Shown one piece after another: positions 62,630-64,000 of a stretch of DNA of 64,000 nt. This stretch comes from Bordetella genomosp. 11 (GTDB lineage: Bacteria > Pseudomonadota > Gammaproteobacteria > Burkholderiales > Burkholderiaceae_B), in the NCBI RefSeq assembly GCF_002261215.1, contig NZ_NEVS01000004.1:2604001-2668000 (forward strand), in the 5' to 3' direction. Each line of letters starts with the position of its first letter. Position 1 is the stretch's first letter. Under the pieces are notes generated by a model, which was not told where the DNA came from, searched no databases, and worked only from the letters and a program-made list of their open reading frames with translations. The translations under genes were made by a program, and so were the position numbers.

Positions 62630-64000
62630 TTATGCAATATCGGCGTAAGCGGCGCAAGTGTCCGCAACGGCGCCCGCCTGGACGACGGCCGACAGCGCGG
62701 CGGCACGCGGCAGGATATGCGCGCCAAAGAAGAACGCCGTCGCCAACTTGTTGCGCAGGAATTCCCGGGGCCATTCGGACGCGGCGTCCGCGCCTTCCAG
62801 GCGGCGATGGCAGACCACCGCCGCCCGCCCCATCTGCCAGCCCGCCATCAGTATCCCGCTGAGCATCAGGAAGGGCACGCTGCCGGCGAATACCGCGCGC
62901 ACGTTACCCATCGCCGTCCGCGCCATGAATTCCAGGGCCTGCTGCTGGGCCTGCATGGCCTGGGCCAGATTCCCCCGTAGCAACGCCAGGCCAGCCGCCG
63001 CCTCCGCGTCCGCGGTCGCCTCGGCGGCCTGCAACGCGTCAAGGGTGCCGCGCATTTCCTGCTGGATACGGCGGGCAGTCGCGCCGCCGTCGCGCAGCAG
63101 CTTGCGGCCGATCAGGTCGTTCGCCTGGATGGCGGTGGTTCCCTCATAGATGGGCAGGATGCGGGCATCGCGATAGTGTTGCGCGGCGCCCGTTTCTTCG
63201 ATGTATCCCATGCCGCCATGAACCTGCACCCCAAGCGAGGCGACCTCCACCGCGGACTCCGTGCAGAACCCCTTTACCACCGGAACCATGAATTCATAGA
63301 AAGCGCGATTGCGGTCGCGTGTTTCCGCGTCGGGATGGTGATTGGCCAGATCCAGGGCCGCGGCGGTCACATAGGACAGCGAACGTCCGCCCTCCGTCAG
63401 CGCCCGCATCGTCAACAGCATGCGTTGCACGTCGGGATGGCGGACGATGGCGACCGGTCCGCTGGAACCCTCCACGGCCCGGCCCTGCACCCGCTCGCGC
63501 GCATAGGCCAGTGCCTGCTGGGTGGCGCGTTCGGCCAGGGCCACGCCCTGCTGCCCCACGGCGTAGCGGGCCGCGTTCATCATGATGAACATGTACTCCA
63601 GCCCTCGGTTCTCCTCGCCCACCAGGTAGCCGATGGCCCCCTCTCCTACCTCGCCCTTACCGCCCCCGTATATCAGCACCGCGGTCGGGCTACCGTGGAT
63701 GCCCAGCTTGTGTTCCAGCGACGCGCACCACACATCGTTGCGTGTTCCTGGGGCGCCATCGGCCGCGGGCAGGAACTTCGGCACCACGAACAGCGATATT
63801 CCCTTCACCCCGCGCGGGGCATCCGGCGTGCGCGCCAGCACCAGGTGGACGATGTTCTCCGCCATGTCGTGCTCGCCGTAGGTAATGAAGATCTTCTGGC
63901 CCGACACGCGATAGCTGCCATCCGGTTGGGGCACGGCGCGCGTGGCGATCTGGGCCAGGTCCGAGCCGGCCTGCGGCTCGGTCAGATTCATCGTGCCGGT
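62630..64000 (-). CDS. Long-form acyl-CoA dehydrogenase, C-terminal part (cut by window edge)
   Basis: The 3' part of a flavin acyl-CoA dehydrogenase that runs off the right edge; about 456 codons are present. Landmarks are GTMNLTEPQAGSDL at the edge, the FAD region EHKLGIHGSPTAVLIYG, HGGMGYIEETGAAQHYRDAR, and the putative catalytic Glu in IYEGTTAIQANDLIGRKLL. A further C-terminal helical domain of about 120 residues marks the long DmdC-like form (about 600 aa) that includes 3-methylmercaptopropionyl-CoA dehydrogenases. The acyl substrate cannot be told from this part. Confidence 0.9.
   Translation of the reverse strand, partial: TGTMNLTEPQAGSDLAQIATRAVPQPDGSYRVSGQKIFITYGEHDMAENIVHLVLARTPDAPRGVKGISLFVVPKFLPAADGAPGTRNDVWCASLEHKLGIHGSPTAVLIYGGGKGEVGEGAIGYLVGEENRGLEYMFIMMNAARYAVGQQGVALAERATQQALAYARERVQGRAVEGSSGPVAIVRHPDVQRMLLTMRALTEGGRSLSYVTAAALDLANHHPDAETRDRNRAFYEFMVPVVKGFCTESAVEVASLGVQVHGGMGYIEETGAAQHYRDARILPIYEGTTAIQANDLIGRKLLRDGGATARRIQQEMRGTLDALQAAEATADAEAAAGLALLRGNLAQAMQAQQQALEFMARTAMGNVRAVFAGSVPFLMLSGILMAGWQMGRAAVVCHRRLEGADAASEWPREFLRNKLATAFFFGAHILPRAAALSAVVQAGAVADTCAAYADIA

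Overview
The window is high-GC chromosomal DNA from a betaproteobacterium, most likely Alcaligenaceae of the Bordetella/Achromobacter type. This rests on the scpB-rluB pair with long Ala/Pro-rich extensions, a paa cluster carrying paaN, APS-reductase-type cysH, the galactarate pair garD/kdgD and many solute-uptake and catabolic operons. I could not run a database search, so the genus is an inference. Genes are dense. I see no intact mobile element, rRNA operon or CRISPR array. Three tRNA genes are present: initiator Met, Asn and Thr.

Layout. 1-2445: rluB (cut by the left edge) and scpB. 2526-2648: tRNA-fMet and its terminator, then about 0.7 kb with no supported gene. 3376-4808: a CobW-type GTPase coupled to a RidA-family protein. 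5008-11430: a catabolic operon with a NitT/TauT-type ABC importer, two paralogous binding proteins, an SDR dehydrogenase, an FAH-fold hydrolase and an SMP-30 lactonase, meeting a convergent LysR gene. 12709-14561: a small unknown protein, an MFS exporter and a small lipoprotein. 14562-15552: a lower-GC patch with an integrase relic and a secreted protein, ending at the 3' end of tRNA-Asn. 15694-19875: MFS importer, amidase, DUF2848 protein and GntR regulator. 20247-21529: tRNA-Thr, a YetF-like membrane protein and a CinA-type amidase.

21743-25220 encodes a three-subunit membrane-linked dehydrogenase (Tat-exported small subunit, GMC flavoprotein, diheme cytochrome c). 25251-29557 holds a disordered secreted protein, a zinc alcohol dehydrogenase, a membrane protein, a UTRA-type GntR regulator and a beta-hydroxyacid dehydrogenase. 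29685-32360 has the divergent kdgD and garD genes of galactarate/glucarate breakdown, each preceded by a copy of one operator-like motif. 32382-39117 holds maiA, ispH, fkpB, radC, rpmE2, an ArnT-like glycosyltransferase and a MATE exporter.

39137-48314 is the phenylacetate cluster (paaABCDE-N-G-I-K on the minus strand, paaX divergent) with a strong inverted repeat between paaA and paaX. 48363-52562 holds orn, an M48 protease, rsgA, a CoA-type Nudix hydrolase and rplS. 52689-54368 is a putative SOS operon: a PA0069-family radical SAM gene and a small membrane protein behind a 17/20 match to the LexA consensus that overlaps a canonical promoter placing transcription start on the ATG. 54568-61589 is a seven-gene assimilatory sulfate operon (sbp-cysT-cysW-cysA-cysH-cysD-cysN). 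The window ends with a 1-Cys peroxiredoxin and a long-form acyl-CoA dehydrogenase cut by the right edge.

The most promising items are the SOS operon with its uncharacterised membrane protein, the 5008-11430 catabolic operon that combines sugar-acid-type enzymes with an unexpected transporter class, and the paired kdgD/garD operators.
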